Shown in pieces: positions 54,001 through 62,603 of a DNA stretch of 64,000 nt. The notes under the pieces were generated by a model, which searched no databases, was not told where the DNA came from, and worked only from the letters and a program-made list of their open reading frames with translations. Numbering within the stretch: the first letter of the stretch is position 1; every line of letters starts with the position of its first letter. The position numbers were made by a program, and so were the translations under genes. The stretch comes from Amycolatopsis sp. MtRt-6 (GTDB lineage Bacteria; Actinomycetota; Actinomycetes; Mycobacteriales; Pseudonocardiaceae): the NCBI RefSeq assembly GCF_017308975.1, contig NZ_JADWPD010000004.1, positions 317,901 through 381,900 on the forward strand. The letters run 5' to 3'.

Positions 54001-56316
54001 TCAGAAGCTCGTTGTCACCCGGACCGTTGCCGTTGCCGAGCCGAGCTTCTCGTGGCGGGCCGTCAGCGTCAGGGTTCCCGGCGGGCCGGCGAACGGCCGC
54101 AGCCAGACCGCCGCCGCGCCGCCCGTCGCTCCGAAGTCCAGCACCGGGTCGCCGACCAGCTCGCCGGGGCCGGTCAGCGTCAGCCGCACCTCGCCCGCCG
54201 TGCCCGCGCGCAGCGTCCCGTAGCGGTCCCGTGCCGCCACGACCACGCGGGTCGCGTCACCGCCGTCGGCGCGCAGCTCCGGGTCGTCGGGCACGCAGCC
54301 GAGGACGTCCGAGCCGCGGTCGCCGCTGAAGTGCCTGCTGACGACCAGCCGTCCGGCCACGTAACCGTCGATGCGCAGCTCCGGCCGCCGCCCCTTCGGC
54401 ACCACCAGGTCGGCGGCGAAGGGCGGGTGGCTCAGGTGCGGGAACTCGGCCCGTCGGCTGCGGGCCTCGCCCGCGGGCCTGCCGTCGAGGAACAGCACCA
54501 GGCGGTCGCAGTTCGACCAGATCGGCGCGCCCGGCCCGGGCCCGGAGGGCTGGGTGGTGAAGTCCCACGCGAAACCGGGCTCGACGACCGCCCGCTTCGC
54601 CGGGTCGATCTGCGAGGCGTAGAAGGCCGCGGCGGGCTTGGGGATCCGGAAGATGTCCGACACCCCGGCGTACTTCGACCCGCCGACCGACCGCTGCCAG
54701 CCCGACGGGTAGTCGAACGCGCACCACGCGAGCAGCCCGCAGTAGCGGTCGTCGGCAGCCGCCAGGTCGTGGGCCTTCGCGTGCAGTTCCGCCTGCTGCC
54801 GGACCGCCGGGAAGTCCGCGCGGCGGTACGCGCGGGCCCCGGCGAGCGTGCCGATCGTCTCCGTCACCAGGTAGGGCATCCCCGGCCGCGGCGGGCGCAG
54901 CCGGAAGGGCGCCCCGCGCCGGGCCGTGTAGTCGTTGTAGGCCAGGACCTCGACGTCGCTGCCGGCGAACCGCCCGAGCGTGGTGCTGGCCAGCGCGCCG
55001 CTGGTCGGCCGGGACGGGTCGAGCTGCCGCGCAAGCCTTCCAGTGCGCTGGTACATCGCGGTCGTGCCGTTGGCTTCGTTCACCCGCGTGCCCCAGACGA
55101 CGATGCTCGGGTGGTTGCGGTCGCGCACGACCATGCCCTCGACGTCCGCCAGGTTCCGCCGCTGCCAGGCGTCGTCCCCGACGTGCCCCCAGCCTGGGAT
55201 CTCCGCCCACACCAGCAGGCCCAGGTCGTCGCAGGCGTCGAGGAAGGCACTCGACTGCGGGTAGTGCGAGCAGCGGACCATGGTGCAGTTCAGCTCGCGA
55301 CGCAGGATCTCGGCATCGCGGCGCTGGACGCGGTCCGGCAGCGCGCCGCCGGCGAACGGGTACCACTGGTGGCGGTTGAGGCCGAACAGCTTCAGCCGCC
55401 TGCCGTTGAGGAAGAACCCCTCGGTGGTGAACCGCGCGTCGCGGAACCCGGTCCGGACCACCCGCTGGTCGAGTGCGCGTTTCCCGGACTGGACCGTCAC
55501 CACGACTTCGCAGAGGGCGGGATCTTCGACGTCCCAGAGGCGCACGCCGCCGAGCCCGCCGATGGCGAACTCGACCGTCGTGCCCCGGATCGGCGCGGTC
55601 CCGCGGGCGAGTTCGCGGCCCGCCTGGCGCACCGACGCGGTCACCTGGCCGGCCACCGGCGCGTCGAGCGTGCACGTCAGGTGCAGCGACCGGCCGGGGG
55701 AGAGGACATCGACGGGCCGGGCGAAGACGTCGGTCAGCCGGACCCGCCGCACCGCGCCGACGGTGGCGGGCCGGTAGATCCCGGCCGGCTGGTAGAAGTC
55801 GATCAGCGCCGGCCCGCCGCGCGGCAGGTTGGGCGGCACGTCGAGCGGCCACCGCCCGTCGACGACCACGGCGAGCACGTTGTCGCCTGCCACGACGTCC
55901 GCCAGCTCCACCTCGAACGGCAGGTAGCCGCCTTCGTGGGTGGCGACGAGCCGCCCGTTGAGGTGCACCTCGGCGTTCGTCAGGACGCCGTCGAAGCGGG
56001 CGGTGTGGCGTTCGGCCGTCGCCGCGGTGAAGTGCTTGCGATAGATCCACCGGTCCTGCCAGGACGCCGGGTCCCAGCCGGTCCACGAAAGCGGCGTCAC
56101 GCAGTGGGGCAGCTGCACGGGCGAAAGGTCGATTTCGTCGAAGCCGAGTTCGGTGCAGCCGTCGTCGTACCGGCCGAAGAGCCAGAAATCGCCCAGCCGC
56201 ACGGCATCCGGCCCGGGGGCGGCGTACCCGGCCGACCCGGCGACCACGCCGAGCACCGCGGCCCCGCCGGCGGCCAGGAACCCGCGCCGGGACAGCCGCG
56301 CCTGCGAGTCGGCCAT
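54001..56316 (-). CDS. Glycoside hydrolase family 2 enzyme, Tat-exported
   Basis: A 771-residue GH2 enzyme (beta-galactosidase/glucuronidase/mannosidase superfamily). It has a twin-arginine signal (SRRGFLAAGGAAVLGVVAGSAGYA), a sugar-binding domain (WIYRKHFTAATAERHTARFDGVLTNAEVHLNGRLVATHEGGYLPFEVELADVV), an immunoglobulin-like domain and a TIM barrel with NRHQWYPFAGGALPDRVQRRDAEILRRELNCTMVRCSHYPQS. The putative acid/base Glu is in VVWGTRVNEAN and the nucleophile in YLVTETIGTL. A further C-terminal domain completes it. It precedes the rhamnose repressor and operon in the opposite direction. Release of sugars from rhamnose-rich polysaccharide is a reasonable but unproven idea. Confidence 0.88.
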   Translation of the reverse strand: MADSQARLSRRGFLAAGGAAVLGVVAGSAGYAAPGPDAVRLGDFWLFGRYDDGCTELGFDEIDLSPVQLPHCVTPLSWTGWDPASWQDRWIYRKHFTAATAERHTARFDGVLTNAEVHLNGRLVATHEGGYLPFEVELADVVAGDNVLAVVVDGRWPLDVPPNLPRGGPALIDFYQPAGIYRPATVGAVRRVRLTDVFARPVDVLSPGRSLHLTCTLDAPVAGQVTASVRQAGRELARGTAPIRGTTVEFAIGGLGGVRLWDVEDPALCEVVVTVQSGKRALDQRVVRTGFRDARFTTEGFFLNGRRLKLFGLNRHQWYPFAGGALPDRVQRRDAEILRRELNCTMVRCSHYPQSSAFLDACDDLGLLVWAEIPGWGHVGDDAWQRRNLADVEGMVVRDRNHPSIVVWGTRVNEANGTTAMYQRTGRLARQLDPSRPTSGALASTTLGRFAGSDVEVLAYNDYTARRGAPFRLRPPRPGMPYLVTETIGTLAGARAYRRADFPAVRQQAELHAKAHDLAAADDRYCGLLAWCAFDYPSGWQRSVGGSKYAGVSDIFRIPKPAAAFYASQIDPAKRAVVEPGFAWDFTTQPSGPGPGAPIWSNCDRLVLFLDGRPAGEARSRRAEFPHLSHPPFAADLVVPKGRRPELRIDGYVAGRLVVSRHFSGDRGSDVLGCVPDDPELRADGGDATRVVVAARDRYGTLRAGTAGEVRLTLTGPGELVGDPVLDFGATGGAAAVWLRPFAGPPGTLTLTARHEKLGSATATVRVTTSF

Positions 56317-56392
56317 CCGCGACCTCCGTGCTCGGGCTTCCCCGGTGTATCGCTTGTGGCCGGTAAGACGTCACAAACGATCAGCGGGTTGC

Positions 56393-57439
56393 TCAGCGCA
56401 GGGTCGAGGCGCGGACCACCAGCTCCGGGGTGAACACGACTTTCCGGTGTTCGTGGCCGGTTTCGGTCGCCTCCGCCAGCAGCAGCTCCACCGCCGTGCG
56501 GCCGAGGCGCCGCCGGGGCTGGCGGACCGACGTCAGGGGCACCGCGGCCGCGGCGGCGAACTCGATGTCGTCGTAGCCCACGATCGCCAGGTCGTCCGGG
56601 ACGCTCATGCGGAGATTCGCGCACGTCTGGAGCAGGCCGAGCGCGACGAGGTCGTTGGCGCAGAACGCGGCGGTGGGACGGACCGCCGCCGGCAGCCCGG
56701 CCAGCCGCTCGCCGGCGCCGCGGCCGTCGGCCACGGTCAGCGCCGACGTCGTCAGGTCGACGAGGTGGTCCGGGCCCAGCCCGGCGGCCTCGAGGGCGCG
56801 CAACGCGCCGAGCCGCCGGTCGCGCACCTGGCCGACGGTCGTGTGGTTGCCGATGAAGGCGATCCGGTCGTGGCCCTGCTCCACCAGGTGCCGCACGGCG
56901 ATCTCGCCGCCGTAGACGTCGTCGACCGCGACCGAGCAGTGCGTGGTGCCGGCGGGCGTCCGGTCGACGACGACCACCGGCGTCCCGCGGCGCGCGATCT
57001 CGCCCAGCAGCGGGGCGTCCGGGTCGACCGGGGTGATGAGGACACCCTGGACGCGCTGCTGTTCGAGCCGCCCGAGGTAGGCCGCCTCCCGCGACGGCTG
57101 GTGCGCGCTGTTGCACAGGAACAGGGAAAGGTCGCCTTCGCCGGCAGCGTCTGCTGCGTCTTCCATGCCGGCCGCGACGTCGGTGAAGAACGGGTTGCTG
57201 CCGTCGAGCATGACGTAGGCCAGCACCCGGCTGCGCCCGGCGCGCAGCTGCCGCGCGGATTCGTTGCGCACGAAGCGGAGTTCGGCCATCGCGGCCTCGA
57301 CCTTCGCCCGGGTCGCCGGGCTGACCCGGTCGGGCCGGTTGAGCACGTTCGACACCGTGCCGAGGGAGACGCCGGCGGCCGCCGCGACTTCCTTCATGCC
57401 GGCCACCCGCGGCTCGGCACCGGGCTCCCTGATCACCAT
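56393..57439 (-). CDS. LacI-family repressor of the rhamnose operon
   Basis: A 348-residue LacI regulator: helix-turn-helix MKEVAAAAGVSLGTVSNVLNRPDRVSPATRAKVEAAMAELRFVRNESARQLRAGRSRVLAYV, then a sugar-binding sensor (VQGVLITPVDPDAPLLGEI, VAVDDVYGGEIAVRHLVEQGHDRIAFIGN, TAAFCANDLVALGLLQTC, LAIVGYDDIEFAAAAAVPLTSVRQP). ATG 57439 follows GAGGGGG; the ten upstream residues are unnecessary. It is divergent from the rhamnose import and catabolic operon, whose promoter has two palindromes matching LacI sites. L-rhamnose or rhamnulose is the expected inducer. Confidence 0.88.
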   Translation of the reverse strand: MVIREPGAEPRVAGMKEVAAAAGVSLGTVSNVLNRPDRVSPATRAKVEAAMAELRFVRNESARQLRAGRSRVLAYVMLDGSNPFFTDVAAGMEDAADAAGEGDLSLFLCNSAHQPSREAAYLGRLEQQRVQGVLITPVDPDAPLLGEIARRGTPVVVVDRTPAGTTHCSVAVDDVYGGEIAVRHLVEQGHDRIAFIGNHTTVGQVRDRRLGALRALEAAGLGPDHLVDLTTSALTVADGRGAGERLAGLPAAVRPTAAFCANDLVALGLLQTCANLRMSVPDDLAIVGYDDIEFAAAAAVPLTSVRQPRRRLGRTAVELLLAEATETGHEHRKVVFTPELVVRASTLR

Positions 57440-57452
57440 CGAAACCCCCTCG

Positions 57453-57465
57453 TTGAAACGTAACA
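57453..57465. promoter_or_regulatory. Operator-like site near the LacI start
   Basis: TTGAAACGTAACA resembles the perfect palindrome TGAAACCTTTCA downstream and a TGAAACGTTTCA ideal. It lies 14 bp before the LacI ATG at 57439 and could mediate autorepression. Confidence 0.4.
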
Positions 57466-57518
57466 TCACCGCGGATGACCTGGTAAAGATGCCGTTTGGC
57501 CACGCCTTCGCCGATGCA

Positions 57519-57576
57519 TTGACTTCTCGTTCCGTCGCATAGTAGCTTCACCGCACCAGATTTGTGAAACCTTTCA
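57519..57576 (+). promoter_or_regulatory. Rhamnose operon promoter and operator
   Basis: A -35 TTGACT (57519-57524), 18 bp, and -10 TAGCTT (57543-57548) predict a start near 57555. The palindrome TGAAACCTTTCA (57565-57576, five-base arms) follows at once, then GGAGG (57581-57585) and the ATG at 57591. Repressor bound here would block early elongation or initiation. Confidence 0.6.
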
Positions 57577-57590
57577 ATCCGGAGGTCGCG

Positions 57591-59108
57591 ATGACGCGGC
57601 AGGACCCCGGCCCGGCGCCCCTGCTGGAGGTGCGCGGCGTGACGAAGTCGTTCGGCGCGGTCGCGGCCGTAGCCGGCGTGAGCTTCGGGCTGCACGCCGG
57701 GGAGGCCCACGCGCTGGTCGGCGAGAACGGCGCCGGCAAGTCCACGATCGTCAAGATGCTGGCCGGGGTGCACAAGCCCGACGACGGCACGCTCCTGCTG
57801 GATGGCGAGCCGGTCGAGTTCGGCTCGCCCGCCGACGCCAAGGCGGCCGGCATCGCGGTGATCTACCAGGAGCCCACGCTGTTCCCCGACCTGAGCGTCG
57901 CCGAGAACATCGTGATGGGCCGCCACCCGCGCAAGAGCCTCGGCCGGATCGACCGGGCGGCGATCCGCGCCGAGGCCGAGCGCCTCTTCGCCCGGCTCGG
58001 CGTCCGGATCGACCCGGCCCGCCCGGCGCGCGGCCTGTCCATCGCCGACCAGCAGATCGTCGAGATCGCCAAGGCACTCAGTGCCGACGCCCGCGTGCTG
58101 GTGATGGACGAGCCGACCGCCGCGCTGACCCAGATCGAGGTCGAGCGGCTGTTCAGCGTCGCCCGGACGCTGCGCCAGGAAGGCGCGGCGATCATGTTCA
58201 TCTCCCACCGCTTCGAGGAGATCACCGAGCTCTGCCAGCGCGTGACGATCATGCGCGACGGCAGGCACGTCTCCACCGACGCCCTGGAAGACGTCACCGT
58301 CGAGGAGATGGTGAAGCGCATGGTCGGCCGCGACCTCGACGCGCTGTTCCCCAAGCAGGACGTCGAACCCGGCGCGGTCGTGCTGGAGGTCGAGGGCCTC
58401 GCCCGCGAGGGCGTCTTCCGCGACATCTCCTTCTCCGTGCGCGCCGGCGAAATCGTCGCGTTCGCCGGGCTGGTCGGCTCCGGCCGCTCCGAGGTCGTCC
58501 AGGCCGTCTTCGGCGTCGACGAGCGGGACGCGGGCGTGGTCAAGGTGAGCGGCAAGAAGCTCAAGCCGCACTCCTCGCGGGCCGCGATGGCCGCCGGGCT
58601 GGCCCTCGTGCCCGAGGACCGGCGTCAGCAGGGCCTGATCATGGACCTCTCGATCGAGCGGAACGTGACGCTGCCGCGCTCGCGCGCCCTTGCGAAGCTC
58701 GGCTTCCTGACCGGCGCGAGCGAACGCCAGGAGGCGCGGCGCTGGACCGAACGGCTGCGCACCAAGTACGGCAGGCTCGGTGACCCCGTCGGCACGCTCT
58801 CGGGCGGCAACCAGCAGAAGGTCGTGCTGGCCAAGTGGCTGGCGATGGCGCCGAAGGTACTGATCGTGGACGAGCCGACGCGCGGCATCGACGTCGGCAC
58901 GAAGGCCGAGGTCCACCGGCTGATGTCGGCGCTGGCCGCGGAAGGCGTCGCGATCGTCATGGTGTCGTCCGAACTGCCGGAGGTGCTCGGCATGGCCGAC
59001 CGCGTGCTGGTGATGCGGGAGGGCCGGATTGTGGCCGAGCTGCCGCGTGCCGAGGCGACCGAGGACTCGGTCATGTTCGCCGCGATGGGGCAGGGGGCCG
59101 CCGCATGA
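57591..59108 (+). CDS. Rhamnose ABC importer ATPase, double NBD
   Basis: A 505-residue sugar importer ATPase with two nucleotide-binding domains (RbsA/RhaT type). The first has Walker A GENGAGKST and LSIADQQIVEIAKAL, VLVMDEPTAAL. The second has a degenerate Walker A (GLVGSGRSE), signature LSGGNQQKVVLAKWL and VLIVDEPTRGID. It energises the two permeases that follow. ATG 57591 has GGAGG five bases upstream; the GTG at 57564 lies inside the operator. Stop overlaps the first permease as ATGA. The ligand is called L-rhamnose because a mutarotase, isomerase and aldolase share the operon. Confidence 0.9.
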   Translation: MTRQDPGPAPLLEVRGVTKSFGAVAAVAGVSFGLHAGEAHALVGENGAGKSTIVKMLAGVHKPDDGTLLLDGEPVEFGSPADAKAAGIAVIYQEPTLFPDLSVAENIVMGRHPRKSLGRIDRAAIRAEAERLFARLGVRIDPARPARGLSIADQQIVEIAKALSADARVLVMDEPTAALTQIEVERLFSVARTLRQEGAAIMFISHRFEEITELCQRVTIMRDGRHVSTDALEDVTVEEMVKRMVGRDLDALFPKQDVEPGAVVLEVEGLAREGVFRDISFSVRAGEIVAFAGLVGSGRSEVVQAVFGVDERDAGVVKVSGKKLKPHSSRAAMAAGLALVPEDRRQQGLIMDLSIERNVTLPRSRALAKLGFLTGASERQEARRWTERLRTKYGRLGDPVGTLSGGNQQKVVLAKWLAMAPKVLIVDEPTRGIDVGTKAEVHRLMSALAAEGVAIVMVSSELPEVLGMADRVLVMREGRIVAELPRAEATEDSVMFAAMGQGAAA

Positions 59109-60145
59109 CCGCGACGAAGGAGGCGCCGGTGTCCTCGCCGACCACCGTCCACTCCGGACGCTCGTGGACCGCGAACGTGCTCAAGGCCCGCGAATCCGGC
59201 ATCGTGCTCGCCCTGATCGTGCTGGTCGCGTTCACCGCGACGCAGAACTCGCGGTTCCTGTCCGGCCAGAGCATCCGCGACATCCTGCTCGGCACGGCTA
59301 TCCTGGCGGTGCTCGCCGTCGGCCAGGCGATCGTGATGATCACCCGCAACATCGACCTGTCGGTCGGCTCGGTGCTCGGCCTGTCGGCGTTCGCCGTCGG
59401 CACGCTGATGAAAGACAACCCCGGCCTGCCGGTGCTCGTCGCGATCCTGGTGGGGCTCGCCGTCGGCGCGGTGTGCGGGCTGCTCAACGGGGCGCTGGTG
59501 CGCTTCGGCCAGGTGCCCGCGCTGGTCGTCACCCTGGGCACGCTCTACGCCTACCGCGGCGTCAGCTACTTCTGGGCCGGTGGCCAGCAGATCAACGCCG
59601 ACAAGCTGCCGGCGTCCTTCCTGGACTTCGGCACGGCGTCGCTGCTCGGCGTGCCGTGGCTGGTCCTCATCGCGCTGCTCGTCCTGGTCGTCGCCGGTGT
59701 CGTGCTGCGCAGCTACCGCGCCGGGCGCGAGCTCTACGCGATGGGGTCGAGCCCGCAGGCCGCGCAGCTGGCCGGCATCCGGGTCGGCCGCAATACCAGC
59801 GCGGCCTTCCTGGTCAGCGGCGCGCTCGCCGGCCTGGCCGGGGTGCTGTTCGCGGCCCGGTTCGGCACCGTGGACGCGGCCGCCGGCACCGGCTACGAGC
59901 TGAACGTCGTCGCCGCGGCCGTCGTCGGCGGGGTCGCCGTGTTCGGCGGCAGCGGCTCGGTCTGGGGCGCCGGTCTCGGCGCACTGCTGCTGACGGTCAT
60001 CGGCAGCGCCCTGGCCGTGCTCGACATCAACCAGTTCTGGCAGCAGGCCATCGTCGGCGCGCTGATCCTGCTGGCCATCGGCGCCGACCGGCTCGTGGCC
60101 GTCCGGGTCGCGAAGGCACTGAAGAAGAGGGATTCCCATGTCTGA
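59105..60145 (+). CDS. Rhamnose ABC importer permease 1
   Basis: A 346-residue RbsC/BPD_transp_2-type permease with eight to ten membrane helices (SGIVLALIVLVAFTATQ, ILLGTAILAVLAVGQAIVMITRNIDLSVGSVLGLSAF, VVAAAVVGGVAVFGGSGSVWGAGLGALLLTVIG). NIDLSVGS is the family signature. ATG 59105 overlaps the ATPase stop; its end overlaps the second permease by 8 bp. The two permeases probably form a heterodimer. Confidence 0.9.
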   Translation: MTATKEAPVSSPTTVHSGRSWTANVLKARESGIVLALIVLVAFTATQNSRFLSGQSIRDILLGTAILAVLAVGQAIVMITRNIDLSVGSVLGLSAFAVGTLMKDNPGLPVLVAILVGLAVGAVCGLLNGALVRFGQVPALVVTLGTLYAYRGVSYFWAGGQQINADKLPASFLDFGTASLLGVPWLVLIALLVLVVAGVVLRSYRAGRELYAMGSSPQAAQLAGIRVGRNTSAAFLVSGALAGLAGVLFAARFGTVDAAAGTGYELNVVAAAVVGGVAVFGGSGSVWGAGLGALLLTVIGSALAVLDINQFWQQAIVGALILLAIGADRLVAVRVAKALKKRDSHV

Positions 60146-61136
60146 CACCGGGAACCGGCTCGGCAGGCTGCTCAGCTGGGACGCCGCCGTCGTGCTCGTG
60201 ACGGTGATCGTCCTGATCGTCGCCTCCGGCGCCGTCGAGAACTTCGGCACCAGCCGCAACTTCACCTTCCTGCTGCTCGACCTGCTCCCGATCGCACTGG
60301 TCGCGCTGCCGATGACGTTCATCATCGTCACCGGCGAGATCGACCTCTCGGTGGCGAGCACGCTCGGCCTGACGTCGGCCGTGATGGGCTCGCTGTGGGA
60401 CGCGGGGCTGACGATCGAGACGATCATCCCGCTCTGCGTCGTGCTCGGCGGAGTCCTGGGCGCGCTGAACGGCTTCTTCGTCACCGTGCTGAAGCTGCCG
60501 TCGCTGGCGGTCACGATCGGCACCCTGGCGCTCTACCGCGGCCTGGCGTTCGTCGTGCTGGGCGACGGCGCGGTCGCCGACTTCCCGCGTGACTACACGA
60601 CCTGGGTCACCGGGACGATCGGCGACGGCCCGATCCCGAACGTGCTGATCCCGCTGGTCGTCGTCGCCCTGATCTTCGGCGTCGTGCTGCACGCGACCCC
60701 GATCGGCCGCGGCGTGTTCGCCGCCGGCGCGGGGGAGCAGGCGGCCCGGTTCGCCGGCATCCGCACCGGGCGGCTCAAGTTCTGGCTGTACGTCGTGAGC
60801 GGCGCGGTCGCCGGCCTGGCCGGCGTGCTGTGGACGCTGCGCTACTCCAGCGCCCGCGCCGACAACGGCTTCGGCCTCGAACTGGCCGTCGTGGCCGCCG
60901 TGCTGCTCGGCGGCGTGTCCATCTTCGGCGGCAAGGGCACGCTGCCCGGCGTGCTCGCCGGGGTGGTCCTGCTGGCTTCGCTGCAGAACGCCCTGCGCCT
61001 GCAGGACGTGTCCAACGAGGCGCTCAACATCGTGACCGGCGTGCTCCTGATCGTGTCGGTCCTGCTCCCCAACATCGTGACTTCGGCCCGCACGGCAGTG
61101 CGTCGCCGTCGGCAAGCGATATCCCCGGAAAGGTGA
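60138..61136 (+). CDS. Rhamnose ABC importer permease 2
   Basis: A 332-residue permease of the same type. Landmarks are ALVALPMTFIIVTGEIDLSVASTLGLTSAVMGSLWD, LPSLAVTIGTLALYRGLAFVVLGDGAVAD, VVAAVLLGGVSIFGGKGTLPGVLAGVVLLASLQNALRL. EIDLSV and SIFGG match RbsC-family motifs. It overlaps permease 1 by 8 bp and is followed five bases later by the solute-binding protein gene. Confidence 0.9.
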   Translation: MSDTGNRLGRLLSWDAAVVLVTVIVLIVASGAVENFGTSRNFTFLLLDLLPIALVALPMTFIIVTGEIDLSVASTLGLTSAVMGSLWDAGLTIETIIPLCVVLGGVLGALNGFFVTVLKLPSLAVTIGTLALYRGLAFVVLGDGAVADFPRDYTTWVTGTIGDGPIPNVLIPLVVVALIFGVVLHATPIGRGVFAAGAGEQAARFAGIRTGRLKFWLYVVSGAVAGLAGVLWTLRYSSARADNGFGLELAVVAAVLLGGVSIFGGKGTLPGVLAGVVLLASLQNALRLQDVSNEALNIVTGVLLIVSVLLPNIVTSARTAVRRRRQAISPER

Positions 61137-61141
61137 CGAAG

Positions 61142-62203
61142 ATGTCCCGACGGTTCCTCACCGGCGCAGTGTCGGCCGGGCTGGTGCTGGTCCTGGCCGC
61201 GTGCAGCGGCACGACCAAGAACGACAGCGCGGGCTCCGGCGCGCAGCAGTCGACCGCGGAGGCGAACCCCAACGCCGCCGCGAAGGAGGGCGTCAAGATG
61301 GCGTTCCTGCCCAAGCAGCTCAACAACCCCTACAGCGACATCGAGGTCTCCGGCGGCAAGGAGGCCCTGACCGAGCTGAAGGGCGAGTACAAGCTGGTCG
61401 GGCCGAACGACGCCAGCGCGTCGTCGCAGGTCAGCTACATCAACACGCTCATCCAGCAGCAGCAGGACGTCATCGGCATCGCCGCGAACGACCCGAACGC
61501 CGTGTGCCCGTCGCTCAACCAGGCCCGCGGCGCCGGCATCAAGGTCGTCGCGTTCGACTCCGACGCGGCGAAGGACTGCCGCGACGTCTTCATCAACCAG
61601 GCCACCACCCAGGGCATCGGCGAGCAGCTGGTCAAGCAGGCCAAGGAGCTCTCCGGCGGGTCCGGCGAGATCGCGATCCTGTCGGCGACGCCGAACGCCA
61701 CCAACCAGAACGCCTGGATCGACGTCGCCAAGGCGGAGCTGGCCAAGCCGGAGAACTCGGGCCTGAAGCTGGTGAAGATCGCCTACGGCAACGACGACGA
61801 CCAGAAGTCGTTCCAGGAGGCCCAGGGCCTGCTGCAGTCGTTCCCGAACCTCAAGGTGATCGTCTCGCCGACCACGGTCGGCATCGCGGCCGCCGCGCGG
61901 TACGTCAGCACGTCGAGCTACAAGGGCAAGGTCGCGGTGACCGGGCTGGGTACGCCGAACCAGATGCGCGCCTTCGTCAAGGACGGCACGGTGCGGCAGT
62001 TCGCGCTGTGGAACCCGGCCGACATCGGCTACCTCGCCGCGTACGCGGGTGTCGCGCTGAAGTCCGGCCAGATCACCGGCAAGCAGGGCGAGAAGTTCAA
62101 GGCCGGCAAGCTCGGTGACTACACGATCGGCGCCAACGGCGAGATCGTCCTCGGCCCGCCGACGACGTTCGACGCGAACAACATCGACAAGTTCAACTTC
62201 TGA
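61142..62203 (+). CDS. Rhamnose ABC importer solute-binding lipoprotein
   Basis: A 353-residue lipoprotein with lipobox LVLAACSG (Cys21) and a type-I periplasmic-binding fold (KEGVKMAFLPKQLNNPYSDIEVSGGKEALTEL, QDVIGIAANDPNAVCPSLNQARGAGIKVVAFDSDAAKDCRDVFINQ, GSGEIAILSATPNATNQNAW, KVIVSPTTVGIAAAARYV, VTGLGTPNQMRAFVKDGTVRQFALWNPADIGYLAAY). This is the RhaS-type rhamnose-binding protein. GAAAGGTGA is the ribosome site. A GC-rich stem-loop follows, which may stabilise the upstream message and raise its level over the enzymes downstream. Confidence 0.9.
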   Translation: MSRRFLTGAVSAGLVLVLAACSGTTKNDSAGSGAQQSTAEANPNAAAKEGVKMAFLPKQLNNPYSDIEVSGGKEALTELKGEYKLVGPNDASASSQVSYINTLIQQQQDVIGIAANDPNAVCPSLNQARGAGIKVVAFDSDAAKDCRDVFINQATTQGIGEQLVKQAKELSGGSGEIAILSATPNATNQNAWIDVAKAELAKPENSGLKLVKIAYGNDDDQKSFQEAQGLLQSFPNLKVIVSPTTVGIAAAARYVSTSSYKGKVAVTGLGTPNQMRAFVKDGTVRQFALWNPADIGYLAAYAGVALKSGQITGKQGEKFKAGKLGDYTIGANGEIVLGPPTTFDANNIDKFNF

Positions 62204-62207
62204 AACT

Positions 62208-62240
62208 CCCGGCCGGGTCGCGACGGGCGGCCCGGCCGGG
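62208..62240 (+). terminator. Intercistronic GC hairpin after the binding-protein gene
   Basis: CCCGGCCGGG occurs at 62208-62217 and 62231-62240. Each copy is self-complementary and the two can also pair with each other around a 13-base loop. Lying between the binding-protein and mutarotase genes with no U-run, it is more likely a processing or attenuation element that favours the binding protein than a full terminator. Confidence 0.5.
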
Positions 62241-62258
62241 TTCCACCAAGGACGGACC

Positions 62259-62603
62259 GTGTCCCGATACTGCTTCTGCCTGCAGGTCAAACCCGACCGG
62301 TTGGCCGAGTACACCGAGCGTCACCGCGCCGTCTGGCCGGAGATGCGGCAGGCCCTGCACGACACCGGCTGGCGCAACTACTCGCTCTTCCTGCGCGAGG
62401 ACGGCCTCCCGATCGGCTACGTCGAGGCCGACGACCTCGCCGCGGCGCAGGCCGCGATGGCGAAGACCGAGGTCAACACGCGCTGGCAGGCGGAGATGGC
62501 GGAGTTCTTCACCGGCCTCGACGGCGGCCCGCCCGACGAGGGCTTCCGGCTCCTCGACGAGGTCTTCCACCTCGAACCCCCCACCGTCGCGGAAGGACAG
62601 TGA
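62259..62603 (+). CDS. rhaM: L-rhamnose mutarotase
   Basis: A 114-residue RhaM-family mutarotase that interconverts alpha and beta anomers of L-rhamnose before isomerisation. Motifs: RYCFCLQVKPDRLAEYTERHRAVWPEM (catalytic His in ERHRAVW), WRNYSLFLRED, LPIGYVEADD, VNTRWQAEMAEFF. Size matches the family (about 105). GTG 62259 follows AAGGACGG. The stop overlaps the isomerase start as GTGA. Confidence 0.9.
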   Translation: MSRYCFCLQVKPDRLAEYTERHRAVWPEMRQALHDTGWRNYSLFLREDGLPIGYVEADDLAAAQAAMAKTEVNTRWQAEMAEFFTGLDGGPPDEGFRLLDEVFHLEPPTVAEGQ

